A stretch of 64,000 bases of DNA, from contig CM049310.1 in assembly GCA_026874595.1 (NCBI GenBank), positions 15,104,058 to 15,168,057 of the forward strand. The letters run 5' to 3'. Shown piece by piece: positions 1 through 15,600 of this stretch. The position numbers were made by a program, and so were the translations under genes. Positions within the stretch are counted from its first letter, which is position 1; each line of letters opens with the position of its first letter. The stretch is from Sipunculus nudus. Its lineage: Eukaryota; Annelida; Sipuncula; Golfingiida; Sipunculidae. Below the pieces are notes generated by a model, which saw only the letters and a list, made by a program, of their open reading frames with translations, was not told where the DNA came from and did no database searches.

Positions 1-599
1 TTTATCTACCAAGATTGACTCTGCCTGTGTACTTTATCTACCCAGATGGACTCTGCCTGTGTACTTTATCTACCCAGATGGACTCTGCCTGTGTACTTTA
101 TCTACCCAGATGGACTCTGCCTGTGTACTTTATCTACCCAGATGGACTCTGCCTGTGTAATTTATCTACCAAGATTGACTCTGCCTGTGTACTTTATCTA
201 CCAAGATGGACTCTGCCTGTGTACTTTATCTACCCAGATGGACTCTGCCTGTGTACTGTATCTACCCAGATGGACTCTGCCTGTGTAATTTATCTACCAA
301 GATTGACTCTGCCTGTGTACTTTATCTACCCAGATGGACTCTGCCTGTGTACTTTATCTACCCAGATGGACTCTGCCTGTGTACCTTATCTACCCAGATG
401 GACTCTGCCTGTGTAATTTATCTACCAAGATTGACTCTGCCTGTGTACTTTATCTACCCAGATTGACTCTGCCTGTGTACTTTATCTACCCAGATGGACT
501 CTGCCTGTGTAATTTATCTACCAAGATGGTCTCTGCCTGTGTACCTATCTACCCAGATGGACTCTGCCTGTGTACCTTATCTACCCAGATGGACTCTGC

Positions 600-3500
600 C
601 TGTGTAATTTATCTACCAAGATTGACTCTGCCTGTGTACTTTATCTACCCAGATGGACTCTGCCTGTTACCTTATCTACCCAGATGGACTCTGCCCATGT
701 ACCTTATCTACCCAGATGGACTCTACCTGTGTACTTTATCAACCCAGATGGGCTCTGTCTGTGTACTATATCTTCCAAGATTGACTCTGCCTGTGTACTT
801 TATCTACCCAGATGGACTCTGCCTGTGTAATTTATCTACCAAGATGGTCTCTGCCTGTGTACCTATCTCCCCAGATGGACTCTGCCTGTGTACCTTATCT
901 ACCCAGATGGACTCTGCCTGTGTAATTTATCTACCAAGATTGACTCTGCCTGTGTACTTTATCTACCCAGATGGACTCTGCCTGTGTACTGTATCTACCC
1001 AGATGGACTCTGCCTGTGTACTTTATCTTCCCAGATGGACTCTGCCTGTGTACTTTATCAACCCAGATGGACTCTGCCTGTGTACCTTATCTACCCAGAT
1101 GGACTCTGCCTGTGTACTTTATCTACCCAGATGGACTCTGACTGTGTACTTTATCTACCCAGATGGACTCTCCCTGTGTACTTTATCTACCCAGATGGAC
1201 TCTGCCTGTGTACCTTATCTACCCAGATGGACTCTGCCTGTGTACCTTATCTACCCAGATGGACTCTGCCTGTGTAATTTATCTACCAAGCTTGACTCTG
1301 CCTGTGTACTTTATCTACCCAGATGGACTCTGCCTGTGTATCTTATCTACCCAGATGGACTCTGCCTGTGTACCTTATCTGTCCAGATGGACTCTGCCCA
1401 TGTACCTTATCTACCCAGATGGACTCTACCTGTGTACTTTATCAACACAGATGGGCTCTGTCTGTGTACTATATCTTCCAAGATTGACTCTGCCTGTGTA
1501 CTTTATCTACCCAGATGGACTCTGCCTGTGTAATTTATCTACAAAGATGGTCTCTGCCTGTGTACCTATCTACCCAGATGGACTCTGCCTGTGTACCTTA
1601 TCTACCCAGATGGACTCTGCCTGTGTAATTTATCTACCAAGATTGACTCTGCCTGTGTACTTTATCTACCCAGATGGACTCTGCCTGTGTACTTTATCTA
1701 CCCAGATGGACTCTGCCTGTGTACCTTATCTACCCAGATGGACTCTGCCCATGTACCTTATCTACCCAGATGGACTCTACCTGTGTACTTTATCAACCCA
1801 GATGGGCTCTGTCTGTGTACTATATCTTCCAAGATTGGCTCTGCCTGTGTACTTTATCTACCCAGATGGACTCTGCCTGTGTACCTTATCTAACCAGATG
1901 GACTCTGCCTGTGTACCTTATCTACCCAGATTGATTCTGACTGTGTACTTTATCAACCAAGATGGGCTCTGCCTTTGTACTTTATCATCCCAAATGAACT
2001 CTGCCTATGTACTTTTTCCACCCAGATGGACTCTGCCTGTGTATCTTATCTACCCAGATGGACTCTGCCTGTGTACCTGATCTGTCCAGATGAACTCTGC
2101 CTGTGTACTTTATCTATCAATATGGACTCTGCCTGTGTACTTTATCTACCCAGATGGACTCTGCCTGTGTACTTTATCTACCCAGATGGACTCTGCCTGT
2201 GTACCTTATCTACCCAGATGGACTCTGCCTGTGTACTTTATCAACCTAGATGGAATCTGCCTGTGTACTTTATCTACCCAGATGGACTCTGCCTGTGTAC
2301 TTAATCTACCAAGATGGTCTCTGCCTGTTTACTTTATCTACCCAGATGGACTCTGCCTGTGTACTTTATCTACCAATATGGGCTCTGCCTGTGTACTTTA
2401 TCTACCCAGATGGACTCTGCCTGTGTACTTTATCATCCCAAATGGACTCTGCCTGTGTACTTTATCTACCCAGATGGACTCTGCCTGTGAACCTTATCTA
2501 CCCAGATGGACTCTGCTGTGTACCTTATCTATCCAGATGGACTCTGCCTGTGTACCTTATCTATCCAGATGGACTCTACCTGTGTACTTTATCAACCCAG
2601 ATGGACTCTGCCTGTGTACTTTATCTACCCAGATGGACTCTGCCTGTGTACTTTATCTAGCCAGATGGACTCTGCCTGTGTACTTTATCTAGCCAGATGG
2701 ACTCTGCCTATGTACTTTATCTACCAAGATTGGCTCTGCCTGTGTACTTTATCTACCCAAATGGACTCTGCCTGTGTACTTTATCTACCAAGATTGGCTC
2801 TGCCTGTGTACTTTATCTACCCAGATGGACTCTGCCTGTGTACTTTATCATCCCAAATGGACTCTGCCTGTGTACTTTATCTACCCAGATGGACTCTGCC
2901 TGTGTACTTTATCTACCAATATGGGCTCTGCCTGTGTACTTTATCTACCCAGATGGACTCTGCCTGTGTACTTTATCATCCCAAATGGACTCTGCCTGTG
3001 TACTTTATCTACCCAGATGGACTCTGCCTGTGTACCTTATCTACCCAGATGGACTCTGCTGTGTACCTTATCTATCCAGATGGACTCTGCCTGTGTACCT
3101 TATCTATCCAGATGGACTCTACCTGTGTACTTTATCAACCCAGATGGACTCTGCCTGTGTACTTTATCTACCCAGATGGACTCTGCCTGTGTACTTTATC
3201 TAGCCAGATGGACTCTGCCTGTGTACTTTATCTAGCCAGATGGACTCTGCCTATGTACTTTATCTACCAAGATTGGCTCTGCCTGTGTACTTTATCTACC
3301 CAAATGGACTCTGCCTGTGTACTTTATCTACCAAGATTGGCTCTGCCTGTGTACTTTATCTACCCAAATGGACTCTGCCTGTGTAATTTATCTACCAAGA
3401 TTGACTCTGCCTGTGTACTTTATCTACCCAGATGGACTCTGCCTGTTACCTTATCTACCCAGATGGACTCTGCCCATGTACCTTATCTACCCAGATGGAC

Positions 3501-5480
3501 TCTACCTGTGTACTTTATCAACCCAGATGGGCTCTGTCTGTGTACTATATCTTCCAAGATTGACTCTGCCTGTGTACTTTATCTACCCAGATGGACTCTG
3601 CCTGTGTAATTTATCTACCAAGATGGTCTCTGCCTGTGTACCTATCTCCCGAGATGGACTCTGCCTGTGTACCTTATCTACCCAGATGGACTCTGCCTGT
3701 TTACTTTATCTACCAAGATTGACTCTGCCTGTGTACTTTATCTACCCAGATGGACTCTGCCTGTGTACTGTATCTACCCAGATGGACTCTGCCTGTGTAC
3801 TTTATCTACCCAGATGGACTCTGCCTGTGTACTTTATCAACCCAGATGGACTCTGCCTGTGTACCTTATCTACCCAGATGGACTCTGCCTGTGTACTTTA
3901 TCTACCCAGATGGACTCTGCCTGTGTACTTTATCTACCCAGATGGACTCTGCCTGTGTACTTTATCTACCCAGATGGACTCTGCCTGTGTACCTTATCTA
4001 CCCAGATGGACTCGGCCTGTGTACCTTATCTACCCAGATGGACTCTGCCTGTGTAATTTATCTACCAAGCTTGACTCTGCCTGTGTACTTTATCTACCCA
4101 GATGGACTCTGCCTGTGTATCTTATCTACCCAGATGGACTCTGCCTGTGTACCTTATCTGTCCAGATGGACTCTGCCCATGTACCTTATCTACCCAGATG
4201 GACTCTACCTGTGTACTTTATCAACACAGATGGGCTCTGTCTGTGTACTATATCTTCCAAGATTGACTCTGCCTGTGTACTTTATCTACCCAGATGGACT
4301 CTGCCTGTGTAATTTATCTACAAAGATGGTCTCTGCCTGTGTACCTATCTACCCAGATGGACTCTGCCTGTGTACCTTATCTACCCAGATGGACTCTGCC
4401 TGTGTAATTTATCTACCAAGATTGACTCTGCCTGTGTACTTTATCTACCCAGATGGACTCTGCCTGTGTACTTTATCTACCCAGATGGACTCTGCCTGTG
4501 TACCTTATCTACCCAGATGGACTCTGCCCATGTACCTTATCTACCCAGATGGACTCTACCTGTGTACTTTATCAACCCAGATGGGCTCTGTCTGTGTACT
4601 ATATCTTCCAAGATTGGCTCTGCCTGTGTACTTTATCTACCCAGATGGACTCTGCCTGTGTACCTTATCTAACCAGATGGACTCTGCCTGTGTACCTTAT
4701 CTACCCAGATTGATTCTGACTGTGTACTTTATCAACCAAGATGGGCTCTGCCTTTGTACTTTATCATCCCAAATGAACTCTGCCTATGTACTTTTTCCAC
4801 CCAGATGGACTCTGCCTGTGTATCTTATCTACCCAGATGGACTCTGCCTGTGTACCTGATCTGTCCAGATGAACTCTGCCTGTGTACTTTATCTATCAAT
4901 ATGGACTCTGCCTGTGTACTTTATCTACCCAGATGGACTCTGCCTGTGTACTTTATCTACCCAGATGGACTCTGCCTGTGTACCTTATCTACCCAGATGG
5001 ACTCTGCCTGTGTACTTTATCAACCTAGATGGAATCTGCCTGTGTACTTTATCTACCCAGATGGACTCTGCCTGTGTACTTAATCTACCAAGATGGTCTC
5101 TGCCTGTTTACTTTATTTACCCAGATGGACTCTGCCTGTGTACTTTATCTACCAATATGGGCTCTGCCTGTGTACTTTATCTACCCAGATGGACTCTGCC
5201 TGTGTACTTTATCATCCCAAATGGACTCTGCCTGTGTACTTTATCTACCCAGATGGACTCTGCCTGTGTACCTTATCTACCCAGATGGACTCTGCTGTGT
5301 ACCTTATCTATCCAGATGGACTCTGCCTGTGTACCTTATCTATCCAGCTTGACTCTACCTGTGTACTTTATCAACCCAGATGGACTCTGCCTGTGTACTT
5401 TATCTACCCAGATGGACTCTGCCTGTGTACTTTATCTAGCCAGATGGACTCTCCCTGTGTACTTTATCTAGCCAGATGGA
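600..5480 (+). repeat. higher-order satellite block, 2779-bp offset
   Basis: The order of variant units at about 600-2700 is repeated almost base for base at about 3380-5480, displaced by 2779 bp. Shared markers include the shortened unit reading GCCTGTTACC (665 and 3445), the TTTTTCCACC unit, and the ACTTAATCTACC unit. This indicates duplication of a block of about 2.1 kb inside the array, by unequal exchange or a similar process. Confidence 0.85.
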
Positions 5481-8400
5481 CTCTGCCTATGTACTTTATC
5501 TACCAAGATTGGCTCTGCCTGTGTACTTTATCTACCCAAATGGACTCTGCCTGTGTACTTTATCTACCAAGATTGGCTCTGCCTGTGTACTTTATCTACC
5601 CAGATGGACTCTGCCTGTGTACTTTATCATCCCAAATGGACTCTGCCTGTGTACTTTATCTACCCAGATGGACTCTGCCTGTGTACTTTATCTACCAATA
5701 TGGGCTCTGCCTGTGTACTTTATCTACCCAGATGGACTCTGCCTGTGTACTTTATCATCCCAAATGGACTCTGCCTGTGTACTTTATCTACCCAGATGGA
5801 CTCTGCCTGTGTACCTTATCTACCCAGATGGACTCTGCTGTGTACCTTATCTATCCAGATGGACTCTGCCTGTGTACCTTATCTATCCAGATGGACTCTA
5901 CCTGTGTACTTTATCAACCCAGATGGACTCTGCCTGTGTACTTTATCTACCCAGATGGACTCTGCCTGTGTACTTTATCTAGCCAGATGGACTCTGCCTG
6001 TGTACTTTATCTAGCCAGATGGACTCTGCCTATGTACTTTATCTACCAAGATTGGCTCTGCCTGTGTACTTTATCTACCCAAATGGACTCTGCCTGTGTA
6101 CTTTATCTACCAAGATTGGCTCTGCCTGTGTACTTTATCTACCCAAATGGACTCTGCCTGTGTACTTTATCTACCAAGATGGACTCTGCCTGTGTACTTT
6201 ATCTACCAAGATGGACTCTGCCTATGTACTTTATCTACCCAGATGGACTCTGCCTGTGTACCTTATCTAGCCAGATGGACTCTGCCTATGTACTTTATCT
6301 ACCTAAGTTGGCTCTGCCTGTGTACCTTATCTAGCCAGATGGACTCTGCCTATGTACTTTATCTACCTAAGTTGGCTCTGCCTGTGTACCTTATCTACCC
6401 AGATGGACTCTGCCTGTGTACTTTATCTACCCAGATGGACTCTGCCTGTGTACCTTATCTGTCCAGATGGACTCTGCCCATGTACCTTATCTACCCAGAT
6501 GGACTCTACCTGTGTACTTTATCAACACAGATGGGCTCTGTCTGTGTACTATATCTTCCAAGATTGACTCTGCCTGTGTACTTTATCTACCCAGATGGAC
6601 TCTGCCTGTGTAATTTATCTACAAAGATGGTCTCTGCCTGTGTACCTATCTACCCAGATGGACTCTGCCTGTGTACCTTATCTACCCAGATGGACTCTGC
6701 CTGTGTAATTTATCTACCAAGATTGACTCTGCCTGTGTACTTTATCTACCCAGATGGACTCTGCCTGTGTACTTTATCTACCCAGATGGACTCTGCCTGT
6801 GTACCTTATCTACCCAGATGGACTCTGCCCATGTACCTTATCTACCCAGATGGACTCTACCTGTGTACTTTATCAACCCAGATGGGCTCTGTCTGTGTAC
6901 TATATCTTCCAAGATTGGCTCTGCCTGTGTACTTTTTCCACCCAGATGGACTCTGCCTGTGTATCTTATCTACCCAGATGGACTCTGCCTGTGTACCTGA
7001 TCTGTCCAGATGAACTCTGCCTGTGTACTTTATCTATCAATATGGACTCTGCCTGTGTACTTTATCTACCCAGATGGACTCTGCCTGTGTACTTTATCTA
7101 CCCAGATGGACTCTGCCTGTGTACCTTATCTACCCAGATGGACTCTGCCTGTGTACTTTATCAACCTAGATGGAATCTGCCTGTGTACTTTATCTACCCA
7201 GATGGACTCTGCCTGTGTACTTAATCTACCAAGATGGTCTCTGCCTGTTTACTTTATTTACCCAGATGGACTCTGCCTGTGTACTTTATCTACCAATATG
7301 GGCTCTGCCTGTGTACTTTATCTACCCAGATGGACTCTGCCTGTGTACTTTATCATCCCAAATGGACTCTGCCTGTGTACTTTATCTACCCAGATGGACT
7401 CTGCCTGTGTACCTTATCTACCCAGATGGACTCTGCTGTGTACCTTATCTATCCAGATGGACTCTGCCTGTGTACCTTATCTATCCAGCTTGACTCTACC
7501 TGTGTACTTTATCAACCCAGATGGACTCTGCCTGTGTACTTTATCTACCCAGATGGACTCTGCCTGTGTACTTTATCTAGCCAGATGGACTCTCCCTGTG
7601 TACTTTATCTAGCCAGATGGACTCTGCCTATGTACTTTATCTACCAAGATTGGCTCTGCCTGTGTACTTTATCTACCCAAATGGACTCTGCCTGTGTACT
7701 TTATCTACCAAGATTGGCTCTGCCTGTGTACTTTATCTACCCAGATGGACTCTGCCTGTGTACTTTATCATCCCAAATGGACTCTGCCTGTGTACTTTAT
7801 CTACCCAGATGGACTCTGCCTGTGTACTTTATCTACCAATATGGGCTCTGCCTGTGTACTTTATCTACCCAGATGGACTCTGCCTGTGTACTTTATCATC
7901 CCAAATGGACTCTGCCTGTGTACTTTATCTACCCAGATGGACTCTGCCTGTGTACCTTATCTACCCAGATGGACTCTGCTGTGTACCTTATCTATCCAGA
8001 TGGACTCTGCCTGTGTACCTTATCTATCCAGATGGACTCTACCTGTGTACTTTATCAACCCAGATGGACTCTGCCTGTGTACTTTATCTACCCAGATGGA
8101 CTCTGCCTGTGTACTTTATCTAGCCAGATGGACTCTGCCTGTGTACTTTATCTAGCCAGATGGACTCTGCCTATGTACTTTATCTACCAAGATTGGCTCT
8201 GCCTGTGTACTTTATCTACCCAAATGGACTCTGCCTGTGTACTTTATCTACCAAGATTGGCTCTGCCTGTGTACTTTATCTACCCAAATGGACTCTGCCT
8301 GTGTACTTTATCTACCAAGATGGACTCTGCCTGTGTACTTTATCTACCAAGATGGACTCTGCCTATGTACTTTATCTACCCAGATGGACTCTGCCTGTGT

Positions 8401-10570
8401 ACCTTATCTAGCCAGATGGACTCTGCCTATGTACTTTATCTACCTAAGTTGGCTCTGCCTGTGTACCTTATCTAGCCAGATGGACTCTGCCTATGTACTT
8501 TATCTACCTAAGTTGGCTCTGCCTGTGTACCTTATCTACCCAGATGGACTCTGCCTGTGTACTTTATCTACCCAGATGGACTCTGCCTGTGTACCTTATC
8601 TGTCCAGATGGACTCTGCCCATGTACCTTATCTACCCAGATGGACTCTACCTGTGTACTTTATCAACACAGATGGGCTCTGTCTGTGTACTATATCTTCC
8701 AAGATTGACTCTGCCTGTGTACTTTATCTACCCAGATGGACTCTGCCTGTGTAATTTATCTACAAAGATGGTCTCTGCCTGTGTACCTATCTACCCAGAT
8801 GGACTCTGCCTGTGTACCTTATCTACCCAGATGGACTCTGCCTGTGTAATTTATCTACCAAGATTGACTCTGCCTGTGTACTTTATCTACCCAGATGGAC
8901 TCTGCCTGTGTACTTTATCTACCCAGATGGACTCTGCCTGTGTACCTTATCTACCCAGATGGACTCTGCCCATGTACCTTATCTACCCAGATGGACTCTA
9001 CCTGTGTACTTTATCAACCCAGATGGGCTCTGTCTGTGTACTATATCTTCCAAGATTGGCTCTGCCTGTGTACTTTTTCCACCCAGATGGACTCTGCCTG
9101 TGTATCTTATCTACCCAGATGGACTCTGCCTGTGTACCTGATCTGTCCAGATGAACTCTGCCTGTGTACTTTATCTATCAATATGGACTCTGCCTGTGTA
9201 CTTTATCTACCCAGATGGACTCTGCCTGTGTACTTTATCTACCCAGATGGACTCTGCCTGTGTACCTTATCTACCCAGATGGACTCTGCCTGTGTACTTT
9301 ATCAACCTAGATGGAATCTGCCTGTGTACTTTATCTACCCAGATGGACTCTGCCTGTGTACTTAATCTACCAAGATGGTCTCTGCCTGTTTACTTTATCT
9401 ACCCAGATGGACTCTGCCTGTGTACTTTATCTACCCAGATGGACTCTGCCTGTGTACCTTATCTACCCAGATGGACTCTGCTGTGTACCTTATCTATCCA
9501 GATGGACTCTGCCTGTGTACCTTATCTATCCAGATGGACTCTACCCGTGTACTTTATCAACCCAGATGGACTCTGCCTGTGTACTTTATCTACCCAGATG
9601 GACTCTGCCTGTGTACTTTATCTAGCCAGATGGACTCTGCCTGTGTACTTTATCTAGCCAGATGGACTCTGCCTATGTACTTTATCTACCAAGATTGGCT
9701 CTGCCTGTGTACTTTATCTACCCAAATGGACTCTGCCTGTGTACTTTATCTACCAAGATTGGCTCTGCCTGTGTACTTTATCTACCCAGATGGACTCTGC
9801 CTGTGTACTTTATCATCCCAAATGGACTCTGCCTGTGTACTTTATCTACCCAGATGGACTCTGCCTGTGTACTTTATCTACCAATATGGGCTCTGCCTGT
9901 GTACTTTATCTACCCAGATGGACTCTGCCTGTGTACTTTATCATCCCAAATGGACTCTGCCTGTGTACTTTATCTACCCAGATGGACTCTGCCTGTGTAC
10001 CTTATCTACCCAGATGGACTCTGCTGTGTACCTTATCTATCCAGATGGACTCTGCCTGTGTACCTTATCTATCCAGATGGACTCTACCTGTGTACTTTAT
10101 CAACCCAGATGGACTCTGCCTGTGTACTTTATCTACCCAGATGGACTCTGCCTGTGTACTTTATCTAGCCAGATGGACTCTGCCTGTGTACTTTATCTAG
10201 CCAGATGGACTCTGCCTATGTACTTTATCTACCAAGATTGGCTCTGCCTGTGTACTTTATCTACCCAAATGGACTCTGCCTGTGTACTTTATCTACCAAG
10301 ATTGGCTCTGCCTGTGTACTTTATCTACCCAAATGGACTCTGCCTGTGTACTTTATCTACCAAGATGGACTCTGCCTGTGTACTTTATCTACCAAGATGG
10401 ACTCTGCCTATGTACTTTATCTACCCAGATGGACTCTGCCTGTGTACCTTATCTAGCCAGATGGACTCTGCCTATGTACTTTATCTACCTAAGTTGGCTC
10501 TGCCTGTGTACCTTATCTAGCCAGATGGACTCTGCCTATGTACTTTATCTACCTAAGTTGGCTCTGCCTG
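4790..10570 (+). repeat. higher-order satellite block, 2141-bp period, three copies
   Basis: Three successive copies with a 2141-bp period begin near 4790, 6930 and 9070. They share private markers, such as the CCTAAGTTGGCTC units near 6300, 8440 and 10490 and the GATGGAATCTGCC unit near 5030, 7171 and 9312. In the third copy the offset drops from 2141 to 2045, a loss of exactly 96 bp or three units, near 9400-9480. The near identity of the copies suggests very recent expansion. Confidence 0.85.
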
Positions 10571-13500
10571 TGTACCTTATCTACCCAGATGGACTCTGCC
10601 TGTGTACTTTATCTACCAAGATTGGCTCTGCCTGTGTACTTTATCTACCCAGATGGACTCTGCCTGTGTACCTTATCTACCAAGATTGGCTCTGCCTGTG
10701 TACTTTATCTACCCAGATGGACTCTGCCTGTGTACTTTATCTACCCAAATGGACTCTGCCTGTGTACTTTATCTACCCAGATGGACTCTGCCTATGTACT
10801 TTATCTACCCAGATGGACTCTGCCTATGTACTTTATCTACCCAGATGGACTCTGCCTATGTACTTTATCTACCAAGATTGACTCTGCCTGTGTACTTTAT
10901 CTACCCAAATGGACTCTGCCTGTGTACTTTATCTACCCAGATGGACTCTGCCTATGTACTTTATCTACCCAGATGGACTCTGCCTGTGTACCTTATCTAC
11001 CCAGATGGACTCTGCCTGTGTACCTTATCTACCCAGATGGATTCTGACTGTGTACTTTATCAACCAAGATGGGCTCTGCCTTTGTACTTTATCATCCCAA
11101 ATGGACTCTGCTTATGTACTTTATCCACCCAGATGGACTCTGCCTGTGTATCTTATCTACCCAGATGGACTCTGCCTGTGTACCTTATCTGTCCAGATGG
11201 ACTCTGCCTGTGTACCTTATCTACCAATATGGGCTCTGCCTGTGTACTTTATCTACCCAGATGGACTCTGCCTGTGTACTTTATCTACCCAGATGGACTC
11301 TGCCTGTGTACTTAATCTACCAAGATGGTCTCTGCCTGTTTACTTTATCTACCCAGATGGACTCTGCCTGTGTATCTTATCTATCAAGATTGACTCTGCC
11401 TGTGTACTTTATCTACCCAGATGGACTCTGCCTGTGTACTTTATCTACCCAGATGGACTCTGCCTGTGTACCTTATCTACCCAGATGGACTCTGCCTGTG
11501 TACCTTATCTACCCAGATGGATTCTGCCTGTGTAATTTATCTACCAAGATTGACTTTGCCTGTGTACTTTATCTACCCAAATGGACTCTGCCTGTGTACC
11601 TTATCTACCCAGATGGACTCTGCCTGTGTACCTTATCTACCCAGATGGATACTGACTGTGTACTTTATCAACCAAGATGGGCTCTGCCTTTGTACTTTAT
11701 CATCCCAAATGGACTCTGCCTATGTACTTTATCCACCCAGATGGACTCTGCCTGTGTACCTTATCTACCCAGATGGACTCTGCCTGTGTACTTTATCTAC
11801 CCAGATGGACTCTGCCTGTGTACTTTATCTACCCAGATGGACTCTGCCTGTGTACTTTATCTACCCAAATGGACTCTGCCTGTGTACTTTATCTACCCAG
11901 ATGGACTCTGCCTGTGTACTTTATCTACCCAGATGGACTCTGCCTGTGTACCTTATCTACCCAGATGGACTCTGCCTGTGTACCTTATCTACCCAGATGG
12001 ATTCTGCCTGTGTACTTTATCAACCAAGATGGGCTCTGCCTTTGTACTTTATTATCCCAAATGGACTCTGCCTATGTACTTTATCTACCCAGATGGACTC
12101 TGCCTGTGTACCTTATCTACCCAGATGGACTCTGCCTGTGTACCTTATCTTCCCAGATGGATTCTGACTGTGTACTTTATCAACCAAGATGGGCTCTGCC
12201 TTTGTACTTTATCATCCCAAATGGACTCTGCCTATGTACTTTATCTACCCAGATGGACTCTGCCTGTGTACTTTATCTACCCAGATGGACTCTGCCTGTG
12301 TACCTTATCTACCCAGATGGACTCTGCCTGTGTACCTTATCTACCCAGATGGATTCTGCCTGTGTAATTTATCTACCAAGATTGACTTTGCCTGTGTACT
12401 TTATCTACCCAAATGGACTCTGCCTGTGTACCTTATCTACCCAGATGGACTCTGCCTGTGTACCTTATCTACCCAGATGGATACTGACTGTGTACTTTAT
12501 CAACCAAGATGGGCTCTGCCTTTGTACTTTATCATCCCAAATGGACTCTGTCTATGTACTTTATCCACCCAGATGGACTCTGCCTGTGTACCTTATCTAC
12601 CCAGATGGACTCTGCCTGTGTACTTTATCTACCCAGATGGACTCTGCCTGTGTACTTTATCTACCCAGATGGACTCTGCCTGTGTACTTTATCTACCCAG
12701 ATGGACTCTGCCTGTGTACTTTATCTACCCAGATGGACTCTGCCTGTGTACTTTATCTACCCAGATGGACTCTGCCTGTGTACCTTATCTACCCAGATGG
12801 ACTCTGCCTGTGTACCTTATCTACCCAGATCGATTCTGCCTGTGTACTTTATCAACCAAGATGGGCTCTGCCTTTGTACTTTATCATCCCAAATGGACTC
12901 TGCCTATGTACTTTATCTACCCAGATGGACTCTGCCTGTGTACCTTATCTACCCAGATGGACTCTGCCTGTGTACCTTATCCACCCAGATGGATTCTGAC
13001 TGTGTACTTTATCAACCAAGATGGGCTCTGCCTTTGTACTTTATCATCCCAAATGGACTCTGCCTATGTACTTTATCTACCCAGATGGACTCTGCCTGTG
13101 TACTTTATCTACCCAGATGGACTCTGCCTGTGTACTTTATCTACCCAGATGGACTCTGCCTGTGTACATTATCTACCTAGATGGACTCTGCCTGTGTACC
13201 TTATCTACCCAGATGGACTCTGCCTGTGTACCTTATCTACCCAGATGGACTCTGCCTGTGTACTTTATCTACCCAGATGGACTCTGCCTATGTACTTTAT
13301 CTACCAAGATTGGCTCTGCCTGTGTACTTTATCTACTCAAATGGACTCTGCCTGTGTACTTTATCTACCAAGATTGGCTCTGCCTGTGTACTTTATCTAC
13401 CCAAATGGACTCTTCCTGTGTACTTTATCTACCAAGATAGACTCTGCCTGTGTACTTTATCTACCAAGATGGACTCTGCCTATGTACTTTATCTACCCAG

Positions 13501-15600
13501 ATGGACTCTGCCTGTGTACCTTATCTAGCCAGATGGACTCTGCCTATGTACTTTATCTACCTAAGTTGGCTCTGCCTGTGTACCTTATCTAGCCAGATGG
13601 ACTCTGCCTATGTACTTTATCTACCTAAGTTGGCTCTGCCTGTGTACCTTATCTACCCAGATGGACTCTGCCTGTGTACTTTATCTACCAAGATTGGCTC
13701 TGCCTGTGTACTTTATCTACCCAGATGGACTCTGCCTGTGTACCTTATCTACCAAGATTGGCTCTGCCTGTGTACTTTATCTACCCAGATGGACTCTGCC
13801 TGTGTACTTTATCTACCCAAATGGACTCTGCCTGTGTACTTTATCTACCCAGATGGACTCTGCCTATGTACTTTATCTACCCAGATGGACTCTGCCTATG
13901 TACTTTATCTACCCAGATGGACTCTGCCTATGTACTTTATCTACCAAGATTGACTCTGCCTGTGTACTTTATCTACCCAAATGGACTCTGCCTGTGTACT
14001 TTATCTACCCAGATGGACTCTGCCTATGTACTTTATCTACCCAGACGGACTCTGCCTGTGTACCTTATCTACCCAGATGGACTCTGCCTGTGTACCTTAT
14101 CTACCCAGATGGATTCTGACTGTGTACTTTATCAACCAAGATGGGCTCTGCCTTTGTACTTTATCATCCCAAATGGACTCTGCTTATGTACTTTATCCAC
14201 CCAGATGGACTCTGCCTGTGTATCTTATCTACCCAGATGGACTCTGCCTGTGTACCTTATCTGTCCAGATGGACTCTGCCTGTGTACCTTATCTACCAAT
14301 ATGGGCTCTGCCTGTGTACTTTATCTACCCAGATGGACTCTGCCTGTGTACTTTATCTACCCAGATGGACTCTGCCTGTGTACTTAATCTACCAAGATGG
14401 TCTCTGCCTGTTTACTTTATCTACCCAGATGGACTCTGCCTGTGTATCTTATCTATCAAGATTGACTCTGCCTGTGTACTTTATCTACCCAGATGGACTC
14501 TGCCTGTGTACTTTATCTACCCAGATGGACTCTGCCTGTGTACCTTATCTACCCAGATGGACTCTGCCTGTGTACCTTATCTACCCAGATGGATTCTGCC
14601 TGTGTAATTTATCTACCAAGATTGACTCTGCCTGTGTACCTTATCTACCCAAATGGACTCTGCCTGTGTACCTTATCTACCCAGATGGACTCTGCCTGTG
14701 TACCTTATCTACCCAGATGGATACTGACTGTGTACTTTATCAACCAAGATGGGCTCTGCCTTTGTACTTTATCATCCCAAATGGACTCTGCCTATGTACT
14801 TTATCCACCCAGATGGACTCTGCCTGTGTACCTTATCTACCCAGATGGACTCTGCCTGTGTACTTTATCTACCCAGATGGACTCTGCCTGTGTACTTTAT
14901 CTACCCAGATGGACTCTGCCTGTGTACTTTATCTACCCAAATGGACTCTGCCTGTGTACTTTATCTACCCAGATGGACTCTGCCTGTGTACTTTATCTAC
15001 CCAGATGGACTCTGCCTGTGTACCTTATCTACCCAGATGGACTCTGCCTGTGTACCTTATCTACCCAGATGGATTCTGCCTGTGTACTTTATCAACCAAG
15101 ATGGGCTCTGCCTTTGTACTTTATCATCCCAAATGGACTCTGCCTATGTACTTTATCTACCCAGATGGACTCTGCCTGTGTACCTTATCTACCCAGATGG
15201 ACTCTGCCTGTGTACCTTATCTACCCAGATGGATTCTGACTGTGTACTTGATCAACCAAGATGGGCTCTGCCTTTGTACTTTATCATCCCAAATGGACTC
15301 TGCCTATGTACTTTATCTACCCAGATGGACTCTGCCTGTGTACTTTATCTACCCAGATGGACTCTGCCTGTGTACTTTATCTACCCAGATGGACTCTGCC
15401 TGTGTACATTATCTACCTAGATGGACTCTGCCTGTGTACCTTATCTACCCAGATGGACTCTGCCTGTGTACCTTATCTACCCAGATGGACTCTGCCTGTG
15501 TACTTTATCTACCCAGATGGACTCTGCCTGTGTACTTTATCAACCCAGATGGACTCTGCCTGTGTACTTTATCTACCCAGATGGTCTCTGCCTAATTTCT
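10290..15600 (+). repeat. higher-order satellite block, 3072-bp offset
   Basis: The variant order at about 10290-12520 recurs at about 13360-15590, displaced by 3072 bp, which is exactly 96 units. Smaller internal offsets of 608 bp (19 units) and 832 bp (26 units) are also visible, for example between the AACCAAGATGGGCTC units at about 11065, 11673, 12505 and 13017. These nested multiples of 32 show repeated in-register unequal exchange. Confidence 0.8.
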